Origin: Bacteroidota bacterium
GTDB taxonomy: Bacteria > Bacteroidota > Bacteroidia > Chitinophagales > LD1
DNA: 32,827 nt
NCBI GenBank assembly: GCA_026391075.1
Contig: JAPLES010000009.1
Location: forward strand, 1-32,827
Direction: 5' to 3'
The notes under the pieces are model-generated. The model made no database searches. It saw nothing but the letters and a program-made list of their open reading frames with translations, and was not told the origin of the DNA. The translations under genes were made by a program, and so were the position numbers. Of the stretch, positions 8,702-16,836 are shown piece by piece; within the stretch, counting starts at the first letter, position 1; every line of letters starts with the position of its first letter.

Positions 8702-10651
8702 ATGTGCGGCATAGCAGGATTTATTGATTTCAACAAGAACGGAAACTTAGAGTTGCTCAAAAAAATGAGTGACACCATTCTGCATCGCGGACCCGATGAC
8801 AGCGGTCACGAATTGTTCAACACCGCGCAAGCGCAAATCGGTTTGGGTTTCAGACGGCTTTCTATCATTGAGCTTTCTGCGCTTGGTCACCAGCCCATGC
8901 AGTTTGAAGAAGCGGGGCTCACCATCATTTTCAACGGAGAGATTTACAATTTTCAGGAACTGCGAAAAGAGTTGGAACAAAACGGATACAACTTCAAATC
9001 ACATTCCGATACCGAAGTAATTTTGAAAAGCTACGCGCACTGGGGAACCAAATGTGTGGAGCGTTTCATAGGCATGTTTGCCATTGCGCTTTACGATTCA
9101 AAAAATTCGAAAGTGATTTTGTTTCGCGACCGCGCAGGAGTTAAACCTCTTTTCTTTTATCATGAAAACAATTTGCTGCTGTTTGGTTCTGAGTTGAAAA
9201 TTTTTCATGCGCATCCGCAATTCAAAAAGCAAATCAACTACAGCGCGCTCTCGCTTTATTTTCAGCGCGGCTATATTTCGGCACCGCATACTATTTTCGA
9301 AAACACCTTCAAGCTTTTGCCCGGACATTTTCTAGAGATTGATTTAAACACAAAGAAAGTTGCCGCGCAAAAATATTGGGATGTAACCGATTGTTACAAT
9401 CAACCCAAGCTCGATATTTCGTTTGCCGAAGCCAAACAGGAAACAGAAAAATTATTGCTCTCGGCTTTTCAGTATCGCATGATTGCCGATGTGCCCGTGG
9501 GTGTTTTTTTAAGTGGCGGTTACGATTCAACAGCGGTAACGGCACTGTTGCAAAAGCACTCTTCGCAAAAAATAAAAACCTTCACCATTGGTTTCGAAGA
9601 CCCGAAATATAATGAAGCGCATCATGCCAAAACAGTTGCCAATTACCTCGGCACCGAACACCTCGAGCACATTTGCACTTACAAAGATGCGCTCGACATA
9701 GTGGAGCAACTGCCGCACATTTACGATGAACCTTTTGGCGATACTTCAGCAATTCCCACCACCTTAGTCAGCCGCATGGCAAGCGAAAAAGTTACCGTGG
9801 CGCTTTCTGCCGATGGTGGCGATGAAATTTTTGCGGGCTATCCTAAATATTTCAATGCCGTTGACCGTATCAATCAAATCAATCGCATTCCTGCATTTGC
9901 ACAAAGCGTTTTTGCAAAACTGATTCCTGCATCTGTTCAGCACGATACTTCGGTGCAAAACAAATGGAGCAAACTGAAAGATTATTTTGAAAACACCGAT
10001 GATGTAGCGCGTTTCGACATCATCAGTCAGTCCATGACTTTTTACGAAACACAATGTTTGTTCAATAAAGAAATTTCAAAACTCATCACTCCGTTTGACG
10101 AAGGTTCGTTTTTGAATTCTACCAACGATATGCTTTCAAAATTTCAGGCAACCGAATACAAAGCCTATATGGTGGATGATATTTTGCAAAAGGTTGACCG
10201 CGCTACCATGAGCGTTTCGCTCGAGGGCAGAGAGCCGTTCTTAGACCAGCGCATTATTGAGTTTGTGGCGAAGTTGCCGAGTCACTTTAAATATACAGGC
10301 TGTCACCCTGAGCCTGTCGAAGGGATGCTTCGACAAGCTCAGCATGACAAGCAGGGAAAAGGCATTGCAAAATATTTACTTAAACAAATTGTGCACGATT
10401 ATGTTCCGCGCGAAATAATGGAACGCCCCAAAATGGGTTTTGGTGTGCCGCTCGAAACCTGGCTGCGCAAAGAACTCAAAGATTTATTTGTAAGCGTGCT
10501 GAACGAAGACAATCTGCGCGCGCAAAATATTTTTAATGTAGACCGCGTAATAACCATGCGCGACAAATATTTGCGTGGTGAGCAAGTTGAGTTCGGAAGA
10601 TTAAGCTACCTGTTTTTATTTCAGTTGTGGTATGCAAAGTGGATGAAGTAG
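8702..10651 (+). CDS. asnB: Asparagine synthase (glutamine-hydrolysing)
   Basis: Makes asparagine from aspartate with glutamine nitrogen and ATP. The N-terminal glutaminase domain (to about residue 215) begins MCGIAGF, with Cys2 as nucleophile, which fixes the start. RGPDDSG, FNGEIYNF and SDTEVIL follow in order. The synthetase domain carries the PP-loop FLSGGYDST near residue 270, SADGGDEIFAGYP, and a VDRATMSVSLEGREPFLD segment. At codons 534-550 the reading frame runs through a REP-like palindrome, adding CHPEPVEGMLRQAQHDK between FKYTG and QGKGIAKYLLKQI, where relatives have a short loop. The frame is kept, giving 649 residues; conserved KYLLKQIVHDYVP and RPKMGFGVP blocks follow, so the enzyme may still work. 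It is convergent with the protease gene, 10 bp away. Confidence 0.95.
   Translation: MCGIAGFIDFNKNGNLELLKKMSDTILHRGPDDSGHELFNTAQAQIGLGFRRLSIIELSALGHQPMQFEEAGLTIIFNGEIYNFQELRKELEQNGYNFKSHSDTEVILKSYAHWGTKCVERFIGMFAIALYDSKNSKVILFRDRAGVKPLFFYHENNLLLFGSELKIFHAHPQFKKQINYSALSLYFQRGYISAPHTIFENTFKLLPGHFLEIDLNTKKVAAQKYWDVTDCYNQPKLDISFAEAKQETEKLLLSAFQYRMIADVPVGVFLSGGYDSTAVTALLQKHSSQKIKTFTIGFEDPKYNEAHHAKTVANYLGTEHLEHICTYKDALDIVEQLPHIYDEPFGDTSAIPTTLVSRMASEKVTVALSADGGDEIFAGYPKYFNAVDRINQINRIPAFAQSVFAKLIPASVQHDTSVQNKWSKLKDYFENTDDVARFDIISQSMTFYETQCLFNKEISKLITPFDEGSFLNSTNDMLSKFQATEYKAYMVDDILQKVDRATMSVSLEGREPFLDQRIIEFVAKLPSHFKYTGCHPEPVEGMLRQAQHDKQGKGIAKYLLKQIVHDYVPREIMERPKMGFGVPLETWLRKELKDLFVSVLNEDNLRAQNIFNVDRVITMRDKYLRGEQVEFGRLSYLFLFQLWYAKWMK
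10301..10349. repeat. REP-like palindrome inserted in frame in asnB
   Basis: Arms 10301-10322 and 10328-10349 pair at 19 of 22 positions around a 5-nt loop. Both arms match the intergenic palindrome at 5851-5910. The element is translated as CHPEPVEGMLRQAQHDK, a peptide signature typical of these repeats when they fall in a reading frame. Confidence 0.88.
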
Positions 10652-10661
10652 AATACAAAAA

Positions 10662-12290
10662 CTATTTCTTTATCGCCTTCGCTTTCTTTACTGCCTTCTC
10701 CGCATTCACTCTTCCGTAGCCATAAAATTTGCTGTGTCCGTTTTTATACTTGCCGTTTTTCAAATCAATTTTATCGGCAGTATCGCGCAAAATATTTTTA
10801 ACCTGTTTGAAGGTTAAATCGGAATTGACCGAAAGCATTAACGCAATTACCCCTGCAACTCCCGGGCAGGCACTCGATGTGCCGCCAAAAGAGTCATCGT
10901 AGTTTCCATTGCCACCCCTGCTTGCACCTTTTTTTCCTGTGCGGTCTGTTGTCCAAATTCCTTTGGTGAGCGGTTTAGGATGACTTTCTGCTTTTGTTCT
11001 TCTGCGCCAGTCAAAATCATTGCTGGGGAAACAAACCCAAACGCAATTTCCGTAATCGCTGTAAACACTTCTGCTGCCTCTATCATTACAAGCCGCTACA
11101 GCAATTACGTTTTCATAAGAAATATAACCGTCAATATCGCAGTTTTCATTTCCGTTTCCCGCTGCAAAAGTGATGATGCACCCTTTGCCGTTTCTGCCGT
11201 TTTTAACGGCATTATCAATTGCCAGTTTCGTACCTGGAGACAATTCAGACTTTTGTTGGTGCAAAGCATCACTGTCCGTCCACCACTCGCCATCTGTAGG
11301 TCCCCAACTGCACGAGATAATATCGGCTCCGTTTTTAACGGCATGGTGAATAGCTTCCGCTTCGGTAATAGAGCCAAGCCCCGAAGCACAGCGAATAGGA
11401 ATCAACTTTGCCTTAGGTGCAACACCCGATGCCTGAAACTTGCCCGCAGCAGTTGCCACACCTGCGCAACAGGTTCCGTGGCTTTCACCACTAAGTTTCG
11501 GATTACCATCCGCAATTTTTCGTGTAGCATCATAAGGTGCCACCACTTTTCCGGGCACATTAAATTCTTCGTGTACGGTATCAACTCCGTCATCAATAAC
11601 TGCTATAGTTACCCCTTCCCCTTCTGTAATGGTATGTGCGGCTTCTACATTGGCGTGCGCGTCAACATCAATTTTGCCAATGGTGGTTTTTTTCAAATGC
11701 CACTGATTCGGGTGAATTAGCTTCATTCCCTTTTTACGAATCAATTCAGGTTGACACAATTCTACCTGCGGAAGTTTTAAAAGTTCCTGTGCTATTTTGA
11801 AAACATCCCAACCCGTGCCGGCTTTGGCACAAACAAAATAGGAGTTGGTAGCAAACTCAAGTTTGCGTTTTACAGTCAAGTCCTTTTTCTCGATAATAGA
11901 ATTGCAATCCTTTTCACTTACATTATCTTTAAATTTCAGGAAAAAATTTTCAGTGTAAAGAACAGGTTCTTTACTTTTTTCATCTATTAAAACCCTACCG
12001 GCAAATCGTATGTTTTTTTCTTTCTTGAATGCTTCGCGTGTTTTGTCGCGCTGAACAGATGTTCCGTTCTTGTTCGTCTTCTTGGGTTTCAACACGGTAA
12101 CATTTGATTCACCAAAATGTTCATGTACTTCAAATTGTTTGTGCAATAGCTTTCCCTCTTTGCTTTGAATTGCTTTCGATAGCGATAGGTCGTCAATAGT
12201 GCGCACGGCAACCAGATTGTTGCTTTCTATCAAAGTTGTTTTCGCACTATTTTTCTTTCCTGTTTGGTAGGTGAATTTTTCGGTTTTCAT
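10662..12290 (-). CDS. Subtilisin-like serine protease (S8) without signal peptide
   Basis: A 542-residue S8 peptidase. The triad is visible: Asp233 in AVIDDGVD, His271 in SHGTCCAGV and Ser472 in FGGTSSACPG, with oxyanion Asn379 in ITFAAGNGNEN. Residues about 100-185 resemble an inhibitor-like prodomain (NFFLKFKDNVSEKDCNSII onwards). The N-terminus MKTEKFTYQTGKKN is polar with no signal peptide, no sorting domain is present at the C-terminus, and the catalytic domain contains many cysteines, so it may be intracellular or exported by another route. Residues 1-95 are lysine-rich and I cannot assign them. The start ATG is well placed, the next methionine being far downstream. It is convergent with asnB and divergent from purF. 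Confidence 0.9.
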   Translation of the reverse strand: MKTEKFTYQTGKKNSAKTTLIESNNLVAVRTIDDLSLSKAIQSKEGKLLHKQFEVHEHFGESNVTVLKPKKTNKNGTSVQRDKTREAFKKEKNIRFAGRVLIDEKSKEPVLYTENFFLKFKDNVSEKDCNSIIEKKDLTVKRKLEFATNSYFVCAKAGTGWDVFKIAQELLKLPQVELCQPELIRKKGMKLIHPNQWHLKKTTIGKIDVDAHANVEAAHTITEGEGVTIAVIDDGVDTVHEEFNVPGKVVAPYDATRKIADGNPKLSGESHGTCCAGVATAAGKFQASGVAPKAKLIPIRCASGLGSITEAEAIHHAVKNGADIISCSWGPTDGEWWTDSDALHQQKSELSPGTKLAIDNAVKNGRNGKGCIITFAAGNGNENCDIDGYISYENVIAVAACNDRGSRSVYSDYGNCVWVCFPSNDFDWRRRTKAESHPKPLTKGIWTTDRTGKKGASRGGNGNYDDSFGGTSSACPGVAGVIALMLSVNSDLTFKQVKNILRDTADKIDLKNGKYKNGHSKFYGYGRVNAEKAVKKAKAIKK

Positions 12291-12374
12291 AAAATTAATT
12301 TGCAGCTAAACTAAAGGATAAAGTTGTTGGTTGCTATTTTTTTGATGGGCAAAAATCGATTATCTCTTCTTCTA

Positions 12375-12540
12375 AGAAGTTGTTTAGATTTGTATGGATA
12401 AGAATATTTATGAGCTATTTTCGAGCGAAACAAGGAAGGTTTTTGAAGCCATAATGGAATATTTCTGGCAAGAAAACCTGACGAAGTTGCAGCCGAAAAG
12501 AGCCATAAAGAAATTATTCAGATAAATCTAAACAGCTTCT
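12375..12540. mobile_element. MITE-like element with 27-bp terminal inverted repeats
   Basis: The ends 12375-12401 and 12514-12540 are inverted repeats matching at 23 of 27 positions, with an identical TGTTTAGATTT core. The whole unit is 166 bp. No obvious target-site duplication is visible. The right end alone recurs at 5785-5801. Between the ends lies one small open frame (12394-12525) whose start and stop both fall inside the repeats. This fits a non-autonomous element or an internally deleted insertion sequence; I do not recognise the parent family. It fills most of the 279-bp spacer between the protease and purF. Confidence 0.65.
12394..12525 (+). CDS. Small ORF inside the MITE-like element
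   Basis: A 43-codon frame, starting MDKNIYELFSS and ending KRAIKKLFR, runs from an ATG in the left terminal repeat to a TAA in the right one. It is lysine-rich and likely helical. It may be a remnant of a transposase with a deleted middle, or a chance frame. No ribosome-binding evidence and no recognised family. Confidence 0.3.
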   Translation: MDKNIYELFSSETRKVFEAIMEYFWQENLTKLQPKRAIKKLFR

Positions 12541-12553
12541 ACCATCTAAAATT

Positions 12554-12561
12554 TATATTTG
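12554..12561 (+). promoter_or_regulatory. -7 promoter box for purF
   Basis: TATATTTG matches the Bacteroidota consensus TAnnTTTG exactly and ends 8 bp before the purF ATG. The position where a -33 TTTG would be expected falls at the right terminal repeat of the MITE-like element and shows no TTG, so the element may have replaced that part of the promoter. Confidence 0.5.
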
Positions 12562-12569
12562 CGCTCCCT

Positions 12570-14468
12570 ATGAGCGATTCAATCAAACACGAGTGCGGCA
12601 TTGCACTTATCCGCCTGCTCAAACCCATCGAATATTATGTAGAAAAATATCATACCGTGGCGTATGGCCTCAACAAACTTTATTTGTTGATGGAAAAGCA
12701 ACACAACCGCGGGCAGGATGGCGCGGGAGCCGCAGTTATTAAACTTGACCCGCACCCGGGCAGCCATTTTATCAATCGCGTTCGCAGTATCGACCAGCAA
12801 CCTATTGTTGATGTGTTCAGTCAAATATTTGCCACCTTTCCCAAAGACCGAAAGCCGATTGACAACCCCGCTGCCGAAGCCGATTGGTTTAAGCGAAACA
12901 GTCCTTTCATTGGTGAGTTATTACTTGGGCATTTGCGTTACGGCACTTACGGTAGAAACACCGATAGTTATTGCCACCCTTTCATTCGCGAGAATAACTG
13001 GATGACACGCAACCTTGTTTTAGCAGGTAACTTCAACATGACAAATGTGGATGACCAGTTCGATATGCTCATTGCCCTTGGTCAACACCCGCGGGAGCGC
13101 AGCGATACCATTACCGTAATGGAAAAAATAGGCCACTTTCTCGATGCTGAAGTGCAACACATTTTCGATAAGTATAAAGACCGTCACTATTCCAATAAAG
13201 AGATTACTGATTTTATCATCAACGAAATAAGCGTGCGAAGAATTCTTTCGCGAAGCGCTAAAGATTTTGATGGCGGTTATGCTATGGCGGGCATGTTTGG
13301 TCATGGTGATGCCTTTGTGCTCCGCGACCCCAATGGAATTCGCCCTGCTTATTATTACTACGATGAGGAAGTGGTGGTGGTAGCTTCTGAGCGACCGGCT
13401 ATTCAAACTACGTTCAACGTTCCGTTCGAAAAAATTCACGAAGTGCAACCTGGTCATGCCTTGGTGGTGAAAAAAGATGGACGTGTAAAACACGATTTGA
13501 TTCGCGACCCCCAAGAGAAAAAATCGTGCAGTTTCGAGCGTATTTATTTCAGTCGAGGAACGGATAAAGAAATTTACAGCGAGCGCAAAAAATTAGGCGA
13601 GTTACTTTCTCCGGCTATTCTAAAAGCCATCAATCACGATTTTGAGAACACAGTTTTCTCCTTTATTCCAAACACTGCCGAAGTTGCTTTTTACGGCTTA
13701 ATGGAAGGTATGGAAGAATATCTGAAAGAACACAAACTCAAAACCATTTCAAGCGATAAGCACATTACAATTCAGGCAATGAACAAAGTGCTGTCGCTTC
13801 ATCCGCGCATTGAAAAAATAGCGGTTAAGGATGTAAAGGCAAGAACTTTTATTACCGATGATACCTCGCGCGATGAAATGGTAAGCCACGTTTATGATAT
13901 AACCTATGGCTCAATCAATGGAAATACCGATACGCTTGTAGTGATGGACGATTCCATTGTTCGAGGCACAACTTTGCAAAAAAGTATTCTTTCTATTCTT
14001 GACCGCTTGAACCCCAAAAAAATCATCGTTGTTTCATCAGCGCCACAAATTCGCTATCCCGATTGCTATGGAATTGATATGAGTCGTATGTATGACTTCA
14101 TTGCTTTCCGAGCTTTAATAGGTTTACTCAAAGACCGAAACCTCAACGCCAAATTGGACGAGGTTTATGAAAAATGCAGGGAGGATAAAAACAAACCTAC
14201 AGCCGAAGTAAAAAACCACGTGAAGGAATTATACGACCTGTTTACGGCAGAAGAAATTTCTCAAAAAATTTCAGAAATAGTTCGTCCTAATCACATTTTT
14301 GCCGATGTAGAAATCATCTACCAAACCATTGAAGATTTGCATCGGGCATGTCCTAACAATTTAGGCGATTGGTATTTTACCGGAAACTACCCCACCCCTG
14401 GCGGTAACAAAGTAGCCAACAAAGCATTCATGAATTATATGGAAGGGCGAATCGAACGCGCGTATTGA
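12570..14468 (+). CDS. purF: Amidophosphoribosyltransferase (long form)
   Basis: Catalyses the first committed step of purine synthesis, making phosphoribosylamine from PRPP and glutamine. The glutaminase nucleophile is Cys9 in HECGIAL, so an eight-residue propeptide would have to be cleaved, as known for the Bacillus enzyme. KQHNRGQDGAG, GHLRYGTYG, RDPNGIRPAYYYY and an SERPAI segment follow. The PRPP loop VVMDDSIVRGTT is at about 457-468, then SSAPQIRYPDCYGIDM, as in PurF. At 632 residues it is well over 100 longer than the classic enzyme, with extra sequence between the two domains (about 310-440) and at the C-terminus. A closely related but distinct paralogue of PurF cannot be excluded. 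The start is fixed by the short distance to Cys9. Confidence 0.9.
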   Translation: MSDSIKHECGIALIRLLKPIEYYVEKYHTVAYGLNKLYLLMEKQHNRGQDGAGAAVIKLDPHPGSHFINRVRSIDQQPIVDVFSQIFATFPKDRKPIDNPAAEADWFKRNSPFIGELLLGHLRYGTYGRNTDSYCHPFIRENNWMTRNLVLAGNFNMTNVDDQFDMLIALGQHPRERSDTITVMEKIGHFLDAEVQHIFDKYKDRHYSNKEITDFIINEISVRRILSRSAKDFDGGYAMAGMFGHGDAFVLRDPNGIRPAYYYYDEEVVVVASERPAIQTTFNVPFEKIHEVQPGHALVVKKDGRVKHDLIRDPQEKKSCSFERIYFSRGTDKEIYSERKKLGELLSPAILKAINHDFENTVFSFIPNTAEVAFYGLMEGMEEYLKEHKLKTISSDKHITIQAMNKVLSLHPRIEKIAVKDVKARTFITDDTSRDEMVSHVYDITYGSINGNTDTLVVMDDSIVRGTTLQKSILSILDRLNPKKIIVVSSAPQIRYPDCYGIDMSRMYDFIAFRALIGLLKDRNLNAKLDEVYEKCREDKNKPTAEVKNHVKELYDLFTAEEISQKISEIVRPNHIFADVEIIYQTIEDLHRACPNNLGDWYFTGNYPTPGGNKVANKAFMNYMEGRIERAY

Positions 14469-14648
14469 TTCTTGTGTTATTGAAAACCTAATAACAACCT
14501 GAATTTTTGTGGTGGATTTTTTCTGACCTTATACTACATTCGGTTTTTTCTATTATTTTGGCGGCTAAGTATTACATGTCTGTTGATAACTCATCATCGG
14601 AATTGGATGTTTTTTTATTTTATGTTAAGCGAATTAAACTAGTTGACT

Positions 14649-16769
14649 ATGAGGATATTTACTACCCTGTTATTGGTGCTGATGTTACTGGCGGGAGTGT
14701 CTGTGGCTAATGCACAACAAAATACGAAGTCGAAATCTGATAAATCGTCTAAATTGAAGAGCAGTACTTCTACCTCTAAGGACTCAAAAAAAACTGCCAA
14801 TACTAAACCAGCTGTTACTAAAAAGGATACGAAGGCAAAAGCAAAGGATTCGAAAAAATCAACTGCTGAAAAAAAGTCAAATACCGCTGCTTCTGATACC
14901 ACGAAGCAAATAAAGGACGCGCAGAACCAAACACAATTCATGAAACCAGACATGGCTTCAAAGAACTTCAACTTCTATCGTAGAAGAGAAATTTCAACTC
15001 CTTTGCAGCCTCGTTACGATTTAGACTCGGCCGTATATCAACAAGGCAAGAAAAAACAAAAACAACAGCAAGCTTACATCAGTAATCAATATTATTTTCC
15101 TGCAAAGCCGAGAGATGCATGGGAACTTGGAATAAATTTTGGTTCGGCATTTGTAAGTGGCGATGTTAAGCCTTATTACATGGGCAAGGGAATTATTCAA
15201 AATGTAGGATTTGGGTTTACTATTCGTAAAGCACTCAGCTACATGTTTTCGTTGCGCTTAGGGTACAATTATTTCTGTACTACGGGAAGAAACTGGGAAC
15301 CTGATGCGAATCTTAAATTCAACTCCGCTTTGCATGGTTACTACGACAAGCGTGTGAACTACTGGGATAATCCAAATTTAGTTGCCAGCAAAACCAAGGA
15401 TACGCTTAACATGAACAAGTTCTTTTTTTATAACTACAGAACATATATGCATGAGGCTCACCTTGCAGTAGTTATGAATTTTGGAAATGCCAGTTTTCAC
15501 AAAGAAAGAAATTATGTAAACGCATATGTACTTGCCGGAGTAAGTGCCATGATGTTTACAACCTATACTGATGCTCTTAATGCAAATGGAGACGTATATG
15601 ATTTTTCAGAAGCTGCTGCGCTTTATTATAAACCACAAGCCTCCGGGGTTAATTCCCGTATTAAAAGCGATAGAAAAGAAGCCCTTAAGATTTTGGACAA
15701 CCTTTATGATGGTAAATACGAGTCGTTTGCTGAAAAAGAAAATAACACGTTGGGTATTAAAAACTGGCAGTTTGTTCCATCATTTACGGCAGGTCTTGGT
15801 CTTCAGTTTCACCTTTCAAAATGGGTTACTCTTGGATTGGAAGAGCGGGTGCTGATTACAGGAAGTGATTTGCTAGACGGTTACAGATGGCAGCAGGATG
15901 AGCACCCAGGAATGACCAGAGATAATGACAACCTGTCTTATACATCTATCAATATCAATATTCACTTAGGAGGAAAGAAGAGTACAGAACCTATGTTTTG
16001 GTTAAATCCTAATGTTCATACGTATAAGAAGTTGGGAGACATGAATCCAAAAGCAATTGCCGATGACATTTTGAAAGATGATGACGGTGATGGTGTAATC
16101 AATGCTTTAGATAAAGAACCTGCTACTAAGAAAGGTTGCCCTGTTGATACACATGGTGTGGCTCTTGACAGCGACCATGATGGCATTATAGATTGTGATG
16201 ACAAGGAGCCATATTCTCCTCCGGGATTCCCAATTGATTCAAATGGTGTTGCCATTATTCCACCAAACCCTTGTTGCGATACAGCAGGTATTGGCGAAGG
16301 AATCCCAGGCGGACCTAATGGTCTTGGTGGTAACAAAGGACGAAAAGGAAATAGTGGTTACGATTGCGCGAAGATTGAATTGCCTTCCACTATTTTTGAT
16401 GATGATAAGTATTATCTCGATCCTCAATACTATGGTAACCTCCATCAAATTGCAGAGAGAATGCAAATGTGCCCAGATATGAAATTGGTGGTGACAGGAT
16501 ATGATGAGTCGCGAAACGATCAGAAATACAATGAACAATTGGCTTGGAATCGAGCGAATGCCGCGGTAGATTATCTGGTGGAGAAGTATGGAATATCGCG
16601 AGATAGGTTCATAGTGAAATACCAAGGCGGTAAGAAAGCAGCAACAGGTTCTGCGTTTGAAAAGAAAATGAAGAACAAAGTGGAGTTCCGTTACGCGAAT
16701 GATGGAGAAGGTGGGGACAGTAATCCTCCGGCTCCGCATCCGGGATTAAAAGCGGGCTCAAATAAGTAA
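14649..16769 (+). CDS. OmpA-family outer-membrane protein with TSP3-like repeats
   Basis: A 706-residue envelope protein from the ATG at 14649; a TTG two codons upstream is less likely. The signal peptide MRIFTTLLLVLMLLAG...ANA is followed by a Lys/Ser/Thr-rich low-complexity segment to about residue 90. The middle resembles an outer-membrane barrel (DAWELGINFGSAFVSGDV and alternating aromatic strands). Calcium-type aspartate repeats, DDDGDGVINALDKEP and DSDHDGIIDCDDKEP, lie at about 476-525. The C-terminal OmpA domain (from about 572) has ELAWNRANAAVDYLVEKYGI and the KNKVEF end, and should bind peptidoglycan. This barrel, TSP3 and OmpA order is common in Bacteroidota. The last ~25 residues are Gly/Pro-rich. 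It is likely monocistronic, with a terminator directly after. The spacer 14469-14648 shows no clear promoter. Confidence 0.88.
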   Translation: MRIFTTLLLVLMLLAGVSVANAQQNTKSKSDKSSKLKSSTSTSKDSKKTANTKPAVTKKDTKAKAKDSKKSTAEKKSNTAASDTTKQIKDAQNQTQFMKPDMASKNFNFYRRREISTPLQPRYDLDSAVYQQGKKKQKQQQAYISNQYYFPAKPRDAWELGINFGSAFVSGDVKPYYMGKGIIQNVGFGFTIRKALSYMFSLRLGYNYFCTTGRNWEPDANLKFNSALHGYYDKRVNYWDNPNLVASKTKDTLNMNKFFFYNYRTYMHEAHLAVVMNFGNASFHKERNYVNAYVLAGVSAMMFTTYTDALNANGDVYDFSEAAALYYKPQASGVNSRIKSDRKEALKILDNLYDGKYESFAEKENNTLGIKNWQFVPSFTAGLGLQFHLSKWVTLGLEERVLITGSDLLDGYRWQQDEHPGMTRDNDNLSYTSININIHLGGKKSTEPMFWLNPNVHTYKKLGDMNPKAIADDILKDDDGDGVINALDKEPATKKGCPVDTHGVALDSDHDGIIDCDDKEPYSPPGFPIDSNGVAIIPPNPCCDTAGIGEGIPGGPNGLGGNKGRKGNSGYDCAKIELPSTIFDDDKYYLDPQYYGNLHQIAERMQMCPDMKLVVTGYDESRNDQKYNEQLAWNRANAAVDYLVEKYGISRDRFIVKYQGGKKAATGSAFEKKMKNKVEFRYANDGEGGDSNPPAPHPGLKAGSNK

Positions 16770-16780
16770 GACTCGTTTAC

Positions 16781-16825
16781 ACAAAAGCAAAACGCCAATC
16801 AAATTGATTGGCGTTTTGCTTTTGT
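16781..16825. terminator. Bidirectional terminator between OmpA gene and pdxH
   Basis: A perfect 22-bp inverted repeat (16781-16802 and 16804-16825) with the core AAAACGCCAATC / GATTGGCGTTTT. The A-rich left flank and T-rich right flank let it end transcripts from both convergent genes. Confidence 0.88.
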
Positions 16826-16836
16826 ATGAATTCAAA

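Noticed and set aside
10980-11720. A 246-codon plus-strand frame
   Set aside because: It lies wholly antisense to the catalytic domain of the subtilisin-like protease, and its translation has no recognisable domain.
13020-13514. A 164-codon minus-strand frame, and a similar one at 16239-16739
   Set aside because: Both are antisense to well-supported genes (purF, OmpA protein) and show no coding character.
14643-14648. TTG at 14643 as the start of the OmpA gene
   Set aside because: The ATG at 14649 gives a cleaner signal peptide; the TTG adds only two residues.
14507-14710. A 67-codon frame upstream of the OmpA gene
   Set aside because: It overlaps the signal-peptide region of the OmpA gene in another frame and looks like an open spacer.
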